Assembly: GCA_900557315.1 (NCBI GenBank)
Contig: USSI01000009.1
Location: 1-18,511 of the forward strand
Length of the DNA stretch: 18,511 nt
Direction of reading: 5' to 3'
Origin: an uncultured Butyricicoccus sp.
GTDB lineage: Bacteria; Bacillota; Clostridia; Oscillospirales; Butyricicoccaceae
The notes under the pieces are model-generated. The model ran no database searches. It saw only the letters and a list, made by a program, of their open reading frames with translations, and was not told the origin of the DNA. The position numbers and the translations under genes are program-made. This document shows positions 1-5,706 of the stretch, one piece after another (the first letter of the stretch is position 1; every line of letters begins with the position of its first letter).

Positions 1-765
1 GCGGCGAGCGTATTTGCGATGGAGGTCATCAGCGTGGGCGTGATGTATTACGCGGCGCTGTTCCCCTGCGTGCTGGCGTCTGTGATTGCACATCAGCTGG
101 CGCTCCGGCTGGGCGGGGAGTCAACGGCATTCACGATCACCGGCATCCCGGAAACCATGGACGCGCTGCTGCTCGCAAAGCTTGTGCTGTTCGGTGTGGT
201 GTGCGCGGTGCTGAGCGCGGTGGTGTGTATCGTGTTCCATCGCATCGGGCATCTGTTCAAGCATTACATACCGAACCAGTATGCCTGCATGGCCGCGGGC
301 GGCGTGGCGGTTGTGATCGTTTCTCTGCTGCTCGGCACGCGCGACTACAACGGCGCGGGCATGGCGGTGATCGAGCGTGCGGTCGCGGGCGAGGCGGCAT
401 ACGCTGCGTTCTTCATCAAGCTGGTGTTGACTGCGATTACGATCGGCGTGGGCTACAAGGGCGGCGAGATCGTGCCCGTGCTGTTTATCGGCGCGACGTT
501 CGGCGCGGCCTACGGCGGCTTTTTCGGCCTTGCACCCTCGTTTGCGGCCGGGCTGGGGATGACCGCGGTGTTCTGCGGCGTAACCAACTCGCCGCTGACC
601 TCGGTTTTGCTTGCCTATGAGCTGTTCGGCGGGCAGAGCCTTGCGCTGTTCGCGCTCACGATTGCGGTCGCTTATATGCTCAGCGGGTACTATGGGCTGT
701 ACAGCGAGCAGAAAATCCTGTATTCCAAGATGCGGCCGCAGTTTATCGACCGGAAGACCAAATAA
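1..765 (+). CDS. ClC-family chloride channel/transporter, C-terminal part (5' end outside window)
   Basis: The reading frame is open from base 1 through a TAA at 763-765, so the visible 254 residues are the C-terminal part of a longer protein; the ATG at 19 is very unlikely to be the true start. The protein is highly hydrophobic with several membrane segments. Counted from the Met at base 19, GGEIVP at residues 148-153 followed by a glycine-rich helix (LFIGATFGAAYGG) is the ClC signature that helps form the anion path, and the later AVFCGVTNSPLTSVLLAYELFG stretch is the usual final ClC helix pair. No CBS domains follow, as in short bacterial ClC proteins. ClC proteins move chloride or fluoride as channels or H+ antiporters; which applies cannot be decided because the N-terminal gating residues are missing. 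The next gene starts 57 bases downstream without a clear terminator. Confidence 0.85.
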   Translation, partial: AASVFAMEVISVGVMYYAALFPCVLASVIAHQLALRLGGESTAFTITGIPETMDALLLAKLVLFGVVCAVLSAVVCIVFHRIGHLFKHYIPNQYACMAAGGVAVVIVSLLLGTRDYNGAGMAVIERAVAGEAAYAAFFIKLVLTAITIGVGYKGGEIVPVLFIGATFGAAYGGFFGLAPSFAAGLGMTAVFCGVTNSPLTSVLLAYELFGGQSLALFALTIAVAYMLSGYYGLYSEQKILYSKMRPQFIDRKTK

Positions 766-822
766 CACAAGCATAATGCAGCACAGGCATTTGAGCTTTT
801 TTCCCGGAAAGGACGACTTATC

Positions 823-1479
823 ATGCACGAATTCAAAGGCGCAATTTTTGATATGGACGGCACGCTGCTTGACTCCATGCCGGTGTGGAAGCGGCTGACG
901 CAGGGCTATCTTGCCCAGTTTGGCCTGCACATCACCGATCAGGATTACGCGGCGACCGAAGGGTTTTCCCAGCCGCAGGTGGCACAGTATTTTGCCGACC
1001 GGTATCCCAACCTGCCGGTAGATGCGCAGGGGATCATGGATGGCATGGACGAGCTGATTACCGCGCGGTATGAAGCTATCGCAAAGCCGAAAGACGGCGT
1101 GCTGGAGTTCCTTGAGGGGCTGCGCCGCCGCGGGATTAAGATGGCAATCGCAACGCTGACTGCCCGCCGCCATGCAGAAAAGGCGCTGCGCGACCGCGGC
1201 ATGCTGGACTATTTCGAGTTTATGCTGACCATTGAGGACATCGGCGTGTCCAAGCGGGAGCCGGATATCTATCTGCAGTCCGCTGCGCGCATGGGGCTGA
1301 TGCCCGATGCGTGCATCGTGTTCGAGGACGCCCCGTATGCCTGCACAACGGCCAAACGCGCGGGCTTCCGCGTGTGCGGCATGGTCGAACCGGCCTACGC
1401 TGCGGGGGAAGAGGAACTGCGCGCGGCAAGCGATTTCGTAATTGAGCACTCTTTTGACGAATTAAGGGGGAAAATATAA
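823..1479 (+). CDS. HAD-superfamily hydrolase, beta-phosphoglucomutase/phosphatase-like
   Basis: A 218-residue protein of the HAD subfamily IA type. Motif I is DMDGTLLDS with nucleophile Asp10 and acid/base Asp12; motif II is Thr111 in ATLTA; motif III Lys144 lies in SKREPDIYL; motif IV is Glu168-Asp169 in VFEDAP. Residues 17-90 form the helical cap expected of the phosphoglycolate phosphatase and beta-phosphoglucomutase group. All residues needed for phosphoryl transfer are present, so it should be an active cytosolic Mg-dependent phosphatase or phosphomutase, but the substrate cannot be read from sequence. The ATG at 823 is preceded by GGAAAGGA at about 807-814. It follows the ClC gene by 57 bases and may share its transcript. 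Downstream, a promoter-like -10 and a strong hairpin separate it from the MATE gene. Confidence 0.85.
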   Translation: MHEFKGAIFDMDGTLLDSMPVWKRLTQGYLAQFGLHITDQDYAATEGFSQPQVAQYFADRYPNLPVDAQGIMDGMDELITARYEAIAKPKDGVLEFLEGLRRRGIKMAIATLTARRHAEKALRDRGMLDYFEFMLTIEDIGVSKREPDIYLQSAARMGLMPDACIVFEDAPYACTTAKRAGFRVCGMVEPAYAAGEEELRAASDFVIEHSFDELRGKI

Positions 1480-1487
1480 GAAAAGGG

Positions 1488-1521
1488 TTGCAATGAGGCG
1501 GCTAATAGCGTAAACTATAAT
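1488..1521 (+). promoter_or_regulatory. possible promoter for the MATE-luxS pair
   Basis: A perfect TATAAT lies at 1516-1521 in a short AT-rich gap. The best -35 match, TTGCAA at 1488-1493, is 22 bases away, which is too long for a standard sigma-A promoter, and there is no TG extension. It may be activator-dependent or simply fortuitous. If used, transcription would begin near 1528 and the hairpin at 1536-1566 would sit in the leader. Confidence 0.35.
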
Positions 1522-1535
1522 AGTAAAATAATATG

Positions 1536-1566
1536 AAGCTGCACTGGACAAGTTCCAGTGCGGCTT
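1536..1566 (+). other. strong stem-loop just upstream of the MATE ribosome binding site
   Basis: A 13-bp stem (1536-1548 with 1554-1566, one G-U pair) closes a 5-base loop. It is not followed by a clear T run on the + strand, so it is a poor intrinsic terminator for the HAD gene. The ribosome binding site of the MATE gene begins only about 9 bases later. It could be a leader structure, a weak terminator or an mRNA-stabilising end. Confidence 0.6.
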
Positions 1567-1588
1567 ACTTATCTAAGGGGGAAGGAAA

Positions 1589-2974
1589 TTGGAACAGAAC
1601 AAAATGGGTACTGCGCGCATGGGCCCGCTGATTTTTTCCATGGCGCTGCCCGCTATGGTGTCCATGATTATCAATGCGTTATACAACATTGTGGACAGCA
1701 TTTTCGTGGCGCAGTATTCGCAGAGTGCGCTGGCGGCGGTCTCGCTGGTGTTCCCGCTGCAGACGCTGGTCGTTGCGATCGGCGTAGGCACGGGCGTTGG
1801 TGTCAACTCGCTGATCGCGCGGCGCCTCGGTGAAAAGCGCCAGCTGCACGCGAACTCCGCAGCGGAACACGGCATTGCGCTCGCACTGATCGGCGGTATC
1901 GTGTTCCTGGTATTGGGGTTCGGCCTGTCGGGCGTGTTTGTCAATGCCTTCGGCGCGGCCGAGGATGTTTCCGTACAGGCGGTGCAGTATTCACACATCG
2001 CGGTTGGCCTGAGTATTTTCGTCATGATTTCGATGATGTGCGAAAAGGTGCAGCAGTCTACAGGCAATATGATAATTCCGATGATGCAGGGCTTGACCGG
2101 CGCGATCATCAATATTATCCTTGACCCGCTGATGATTTTCGGCATCGGCCCGTTTCCGGAGATGGGTGTCGTGGGCGCAGCGCTGGCGACCGTTATCGGC
2201 CAGATTTTCGGCATGCTGATCGGCCTGTGGGGCGTATTCAAGCATCAGAAGGTGCTGAAGCTCAATATGCGCAGCTTCAAATGGCGTTTGCAGACGGTCA
2301 AGGATATCTACCGTGTCGGCCTGCCCGGCATTGTCATGCAGAGCATTGCATCGGTCATGACGGCTGGCCTGAACGGTATTTTGATTGGCTTTTCGCAGAC
2401 TGCGGTTAACGTACTGGCGGTTTATTTCAAACTGCAGACCTTCGTATTCATGCCGGTATTCGGCCTGAACCAGGGCGCGCTGCCGGTGATGGGATATAAC
2501 TATGGTGCGCGCAACAAGCATCGCCTGTTCGGTGCGTACCGCATTGCACTGGTAACTGCGGTCATCATTATGCTGATTGGCTTTGTGCTGTTCCAGCTGA
2601 TACCGGAACCCATGCTGATGATGTTTGTTGACCGGACAGATGCAGCGGCTACGCAGGAGATGCTGGAAACCGGTGTGCCTGCGCTTAAGACCATCAGCCT
2701 GTCGTTTGTCGGTGCAGCGTTCGGCATTATCAACTCGACCCTGTTCCAGGCAACTGCGCGCGGCATGAACAGCCTGATCGTGTCGGTCTGCCGGCAGATG
2801 GTCATTATCCTGCCTGCGGCCTGGCTCCTTGGCAAATGGTTCGGCCTCGGTGCAATCTGGTATTCGTTCCCGATTGCGGAAGTTGCGTCCTTCCTGATTT
2901 CTTTCCTGCTGTTGTGGCGTGAATACAAGACGGAATTGCAGTATCTGGATGCCGGGCAGGAGGGGAAAGCATGA
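1589..2974 (+). CDS. MATE-family multidrug/toxin efflux transporter
   Basis: A 461-residue integral membrane protein of the usual MATE length, with about twelve hydrophobic segments arranged as two similar halves. The first helix region (PLIFSMALPAMVSMIINALY) and the following NIVDSIFV match the conserved N-terminal MATE pattern. Members extrude cationic drugs or metabolites in exchange for Na+ or H+. I choose the TTG at 1589 because the ribosome binding site AAGGGGGAAGG at 1575-1585 is correctly spaced for it, while the next in-frame ATG at 1604 would be too far away. The stop codon overlaps the luxS start (ATGA at 2971-2974), so the two are almost certainly co-translated. Its substrate is unknown. 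Confidence 0.92.
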   Translation: MEQNKMGTARMGPLIFSMALPAMVSMIINALYNIVDSIFVAQYSQSALAAVSLVFPLQTLVVAIGVGTGVGVNSLIARRLGEKRQLHANSAAEHGIALALIGGIVFLVLGFGLSGVFVNAFGAAEDVSVQAVQYSHIAVGLSIFVMISMMCEKVQQSTGNMIIPMMQGLTGAIINIILDPLMIFGIGPFPEMGVVGAALATVIGQIFGMLIGLWGVFKHQKVLKLNMRSFKWRLQTVKDIYRVGLPGIVMQSIASVMTAGLNGILIGFSQTAVNVLAVYFKLQTFVFMPVFGLNQGALPVMGYNYGARNKHRLFGAYRIALVTAVIIMLIGFVLFQLIPEPMLMMFVDRTDAAATQEMLETGVPALKTISLSFVGAAFGIINSTLFQATARGMNSLIVSVCRQMVIILPAAWLLGKWFGLGAIWYSFPIAEVASFLISFLLLWREYKTELQYLDAGQEGKA

Positions 2975-3426
2975 AACGCATTGCAAGCTTTGAGGTGAAC
3001 CACGACAAGCTGAAACCCGGCATGTACACCTCGCGCATCGACGGGGATATTACTACTTATGACATCCGTATGGTATATCCCAATGCAGGAACGTATATTG
3101 AGCCGGCGGCTGGGCATACGTTTGAGCACCTGTTTGCAACCTATGCGCGCAATTCGCGGTTTGCCGGACAGATCATATACTGCGGCCCGATGGGCTGCCA
3201 AACCGGGTTTTACTTCCTTGTGCGCGATATGAAGCCTGTGGATGCGATTGCGCTTGTGCAGGAGACGATGGCGTTCATCGCCGCATATGAAGGTGAAATC
3301 CCGGGTGCAAGCCGGATCGAGTGCGGCAATTACAAGCTGCATGATCTGGCTGGTGCAAAGCGGCTTGCAGCTTCCATGATCCCGGTGCTTGCGGGCTGGA
3401 CTGAGCAGCAGCTGGCATATGAATGA
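2971..3426 (+). CDS. luxS: S-ribosylhomocysteine lyase (autoinducer-2 synthase) LuxS
   Basis: A 151-residue protein matching LuxS along its whole length. It cleaves S-ribosylhomocysteine to homocysteine and DPD, the precursor of AI-2, in the activated methyl cycle. The zinc-binding HTFEH lies at residues 49-53 (His49, His53), with Cys118 in the IECGNY segment as third ligand and Glu52 as general base. The catalytic Cys76 is in GPMGCQTGFY. The N-terminal KIASF-like strand and the LKPG segment are also typical. The ATG overlaps the MATE stop codon, and its ribosome binding site AGGAGGGG (2958-2965) lies inside the MATE gene. No methionine-cycle partner (for example a nucleosidase) is adjacent. 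A strong terminator follows at 3495-3542. Confidence 0.96.
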   Translation: MKRIASFEVNHDKLKPGMYTSRIDGDITTYDIRMVYPNAGTYIEPAAGHTFEHLFATYARNSRFAGQIIYCGPMGCQTGFYFLVRDMKPVDAIALVQETMAFIAAYEGEIPGASRIECGNYKLHDLAGAKRLAASMIPVLAGWTEQQLAYE

Positions 3427-3494
3427 GAAATGACAGAATTCGCAGGGGAGGCACTGTTTGACATCCGGACAGGCGCCTCTGCGCAGCGGATAAC

Positions 3495-3542
3495 AAAAAC
3501 GGCATTCAACAGAGGGGAAACTCTGCTGAATGCCGTTTTTTT
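3495..3542 (+). terminator. Rho-independent terminator of luxS
   Basis: A 20-bp stem with one mismatch (3495-3514 with 3521-3540) and a 6-base loop ends in a run of seven T. The left arm begins with five A, so it could also act in the opposite direction on the convergent marR transcript. A smaller bulged hairpin (3441-3483) lies between it and the luxS stop codon. Confidence 0.93.
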
Positions 3543-3550
3543 GCGTTTTG

Positions 3551-3597
3551 AAAAACTGTCTGCGCAAATCGGGAGAACCTCTTTTGCGCAGGGACAG
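3551..3597 (-). terminator. probable terminator of the marR gene
   Basis: Read on the - strand, an 8-9 bp stem built from TGCGCAAA/TTTGCGCA (3561-3568 with 3583-3590) is extended across a 2-base bulge by CTGTC/GACAG (3556-3560 with 3593-3597). It is followed by five T, the complement of the A run at 3551-3555. It begins about 40 bases after the marR stop codon, as expected for its own terminator. Confidence 0.75.
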
Positions 3598-3635
3598 CGC
3601 TGGAATCCATACAGCCCTGGATGCGGAAGCACGAA

Positions 3636-4079
3636 CTATTCTTCTCCTAAAACGTGCGAAAAGCCATGCCACAGCTTTTCCATGATGCTTACCAACGCGT
3701 TTTGCTCCTCTTCGGAAAGCTCGGCAAAGGCGGCAAGCTCCACCTGGCGCATGGTGCGTCCAACATGGCGGCCAATCGCACGGCCTTCATCGGTCAGCGT
3801 CACAATGCGTTTGCGCCGGTCATCCTCAGGGATACTGCGGGTGACCAGCCCTTTTTTCTCCAGGTTGTCCACTGCGCTTGTAACGGTCTGGTTAGAAAGG
3901 TGCAGTTCCTTGCTCAGCTCGTTTTGCGGCATCGGCGTACGGTGGCGATAGAGCAATGAAAGGATATTCATAACGTTATAAGTTACGTCGCAGTCAGCCG
4001 CAATCTTCTCATAAGCGGCATCTATGCCCCACCAGCTTTTATAATACCGGTCAAAAAAGTCGTTGCCCCAGCGTTCCAT
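3636..4079 (-). CDS. MarR-family transcriptional regulator
   Basis: A 147-residue winged-helix protein of typical MarR length. The helix-turn-helix lies at about residues 54-79 (ELSKELHLSNQTVTSAVDN), followed by the wing with the family signature DDRRKRIVTLT at 86-96; the N- and C-terminal helices form the dimer interface. The ATG at 4079 has the ribosome binding site GGAGGAAGGAG directly upstream on the - strand. It is divergent from the acyl-CoA dehydrogenase cluster across about 405 bases, the usual arrangement for a MarR protein that controls its neighbour in response to a small ligand. A good sigma-A promoter with an overlapping inverted repeat lies upstream, consistent with autoregulation. 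The ligand is not predictable; an acyl-CoA or betaine intermediate is a reasonable guess from context. Confidence 0.9.
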   Translation of the reverse strand: MERWGNDFFDRYYKSWWGIDAAYEKIAADCDVTYNVMNILSLLYRHRTPMPQNELSKELHLSNQTVTSAVDNLEKKGLVTRSIPEDDRRKRIVTLTDEGRAIGRHVGRTMRQVELAAFAELSEEEQNALVSIMEKLWHGFSHVLGEE

Positions 4080-4109
4080 TGACTCCTTCCTCCTCTTGAT
4101 TATTTTTTA

Positions 4110-4148
4110 TTTCATAACATTATATTACTGAAAGGGTGCAAATGTCAA
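4110..4148 (-). promoter_or_regulatory. marR promoter with overlapping candidate operator
   Basis: On the - strand, TTGACA (4148-4143) and TATAAT (4124-4119) are separated by 18 bases, a near-consensus sigma-A promoter ending about 40 bases before the marR start. A TTTCA-N14-TGAAA inverted repeat (4110-4133) spans the -10 box and would suit a dimeric MarR repressor acting on its own gene. The promoter is well supported; the operator is a guess. Confidence 0.75.
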
Positions 4149-4344
4149 TAGAATAGTTGTATTACGAAACAATATGAAATGTTTGACGGCTGATGATGCG
4201 TGGACGGGAAAAAGTCCGGGGAAAAAGCGTGCATCCCGCGTGCATTGATGTCCCGGAATCAGAGGGGAGAAGGGGGAGAGGGTCCGACACGTGAACTGCA
4301 CAAATTTGGAGGGGCATTCTTGTTGAAACATACAAAATGCATAA
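4149..4344. other. noncoding stretch between the divergent promoters; nothing recognised
   Basis: No convincing coding frame, tRNA or known riboswitch is visible. It contains a direct repeat of GCGTGCAT (two copies around 4228-4244), short weak hairpins (for example GGAC/GTCC near 4202-4217 and CCGGG/CCCGG spanning about 4216-4255), and a purine-rich run around 4255-4281. A small RNA or extra regulator sites are possible but unsupported. Confidence 0.4.
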
Positions 4345-4388
4345 AAGCACTTGAAAATGCTTGACTTTTTTCTGATAAGATATATAAT
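4345..4388 (+). promoter_or_regulatory. sigma-A promoter of the CoA/betaine cluster, with a possible operator
   Basis: TTGACT (4361-4366) and a perfect TATAAT (4383-4388) are separated by 16 bases, giving a predicted start near 4395 and a leader of about 90 bases. The inverted repeat AAGCA-N8-TGCTT (4345-4362) overlaps the upstream edge of the -35 box and could be a MarR operator. The promoter call is strong; the operator call is weak. Confidence 0.8.
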
Positions 4389-4400
4389 AAAGTCATCCGA

Positions 4401-4460
4401 TTCCGGAACAACAAATTTCGGAATAACAACATTCGGATAAACCGATTCGGGAAAATCAGA
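4401..4460 (+). repeat. four imperfect tandem repeats (TTCGGAA-like) in the leader of the cluster
   Basis: Copies begin at 4401 (TTCCGGAA), 4417 (TTCGGAA), 4432 (TTCGGAT) and 4446 (TTCGGGA), each followed by an A-rich spacer, with periods of 16, 15 and 14 bases. They lie immediately downstream of the predicted transcription start and end shortly before the ribosome binding site AAGGAAG (4471-4477). They would therefore be present in the mRNA and could be either repeated DNA operators or repeated protein-binding sites in the leader RNA. Confidence 0.7.
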
Positions 4461-4484
4461 ATTTTTAAGAAAGGAAGCGTTGTT

Positions 4485-5663
4485 ATGGATTTTACGCTGA
4501 GCAAAGAGCATCGTGCACTGCAGGAGAAGGCAAGAGAGTTTACTGAGCAGGTACTGTTCCCGTACGAAATGGAAGTTGAGGAGAACAACGGTCTGTCTCC
4601 CGAAAGCCACAAGTACATCAACGGCCAGGTAATGGAGTGGGGCTTCAATGCGACCAACCATTCCAAGGAGCATGGCGGCACGGGCTACACCCTGTTTGAG
4701 CAGGCGCTGATCAGCGAGCAGCTCGGTATGTCCACCGGCGCTATTTGGGACGCGGTTCCGCAGCCGTCCTTCCCGATGAAGTTCGGTACCAAGGAGCAGA
4801 TCGAAGAGTATCTGATCCCGACCTGCCAGTGCAAGCGCCGCGATGCTTATGCAATCACCGAGGCAGACGCTGGTTCCGACCCGACCATGTGCCAGACCAC
4901 TGCTGTTAAGTGCGACGGCGGCTACAAGATCAACGGCGAGAAGTGGTACGTAACCGTTGGTAACATTGCTGACTACCTGCTGGTTCACACCCACATCGAC
5001 GGCGACCCGAACAAGGCAACCGTATTCTTCGTAGAGAAGGACACCCCGGGCGTAAGCGTTAAGCGTACTCCTGAGTTCACCCACCACTTTGCGTTCAAGC
5101 ATCCGGAATTCCTGTTCGAGGATGTAGTTGTTGACGAGTCCGCTATCCTGAAGGGCATCGGCGAAGGCTTCAACATGACCAAGGACTGGTTCGTAGAAGC
5201 TCGTCTGGGTATTGCTGCTCGCTGCGTAGGCGGCGCTGAGCGTGTTCTGAAGGAAGCTAACGACTGGGCTGCTACCCGTGTACAGGGCGACCGCGTCATC
5301 CGTGAGTATCAGGTTATCGAGCACATGCTGGTTGACATGACCATGGATATCATGGCTGCCAAGAGCCTGCTCTACCGCGTATGCTGGGAGATCTCCGGCG
5401 ATATGGATCGCAAGCTGAAGCATGCTCGTGCATCCGCTATCAAGCTCTGGTGCTCCGAGATGGTAAACCGTGTAACCGACAAGGGCGTTCAGATTCTGGG
5501 CGGCCGTGGCTACATGCGCGAGAACGCTATCGAGCGTCTGTGGCGTGACCAGCGCGTTGACCGTATCTGGGAAGGCACTTCCGAGATCCAGCGCAACGTT
5601 ATCGGCGGCCAGATCAAGAAGCGCGGCATCGAGCTCTACACTGGCTGGGCTTACGAGGAGTAA
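4485..5663 (+). CDS. acyl-CoA dehydrogenase family flavoprotein (candidate betainyl-CoA dehydrogenase/lyase)
   Basis: A 392-residue FAD-dependent acyl-CoA dehydrogenase with N-terminal helical, middle beta and C-terminal helical domains. The first signature AYAITEADAGSD is at 121-132; the C-terminal GGRGYMRENAIERLWRD segment starts at 339. The catalytic base position is Glu363 in WEGTSEIQR, equivalent to Glu376 of medium-chain dehydrogenase. E. coli CaiA, as I recall it, lacks this Glu (GGSDEMQ), so this enzyme is probably not a simple crotonobetainyl-CoA reductase; a dehydrogenase or a trimethylamine-eliminating enzyme of the BbuA/GbuA type fits better, though this is inference. It opens a cluster with two CoA-transferases that could supply its CoA-thioester substrate. 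The ATG has RBS AAGGAAG at 4471-4477, and the gene ends with tandem TAA stops. Codon use is rich in GCT, CGT and GTT, unlike the GC-rich flanking genes, suggesting strong expression. No ETF genes are nearby. Confidence 0.9.
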   Translation: MDFTLSKEHRALQEKAREFTEQVLFPYEMEVEENNGLSPESHKYINGQVMEWGFNATNHSKEHGGTGYTLFEQALISEQLGMSTGAIWDAVPQPSFPMKFGTKEQIEEYLIPTCQCKRRDAYAITEADAGSDPTMCQTTAVKCDGGYKINGEKWYVTVGNIADYLLVHTHIDGDPNKATVFFVEKDTPGVSVKRTPEFTHHFAFKHPEFLFEDVVVDESAILKGIGEGFNMTKDWFVEARLGIAARCVGGAERVLKEANDWAATRVQGDRVIREYQVIEHMLVDMTMDIMAAKSLLYRVCWEISGDMDRKLKHARASAIKLWCSEMVNRVTDKGVQILGGRGYMRENAIERLWRDQRVDRIWEGTSEIQRNVIGGQIKKRGIELYTGWAYEE

Positions 5664-5706
5664 TAAATTCCGTGAGGCTTGCTTCTCACAGTAATAGGAG
5701 GTTACT

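Noticed and set aside
121..1449. Open frame of 442 codons on the - strand
   Set aside because: Antisense to the ClC and HAD genes, with low-complexity His/Arg/Gln-rich translation and no matching ribosome binding site.
3430..3951. Open frame on the + strand through the terminators and over marR
   Set aside because: It contains both terminator hairpins and is antisense to marR, which has a proper ribosome binding site and full MarR motifs.
4125..5423. Open frame on the - strand across the cluster promoter and dehydrogenase gene
   Set aside because: Antisense to a clear acyl-CoA dehydrogenase and running through both promoters and the leader repeats.
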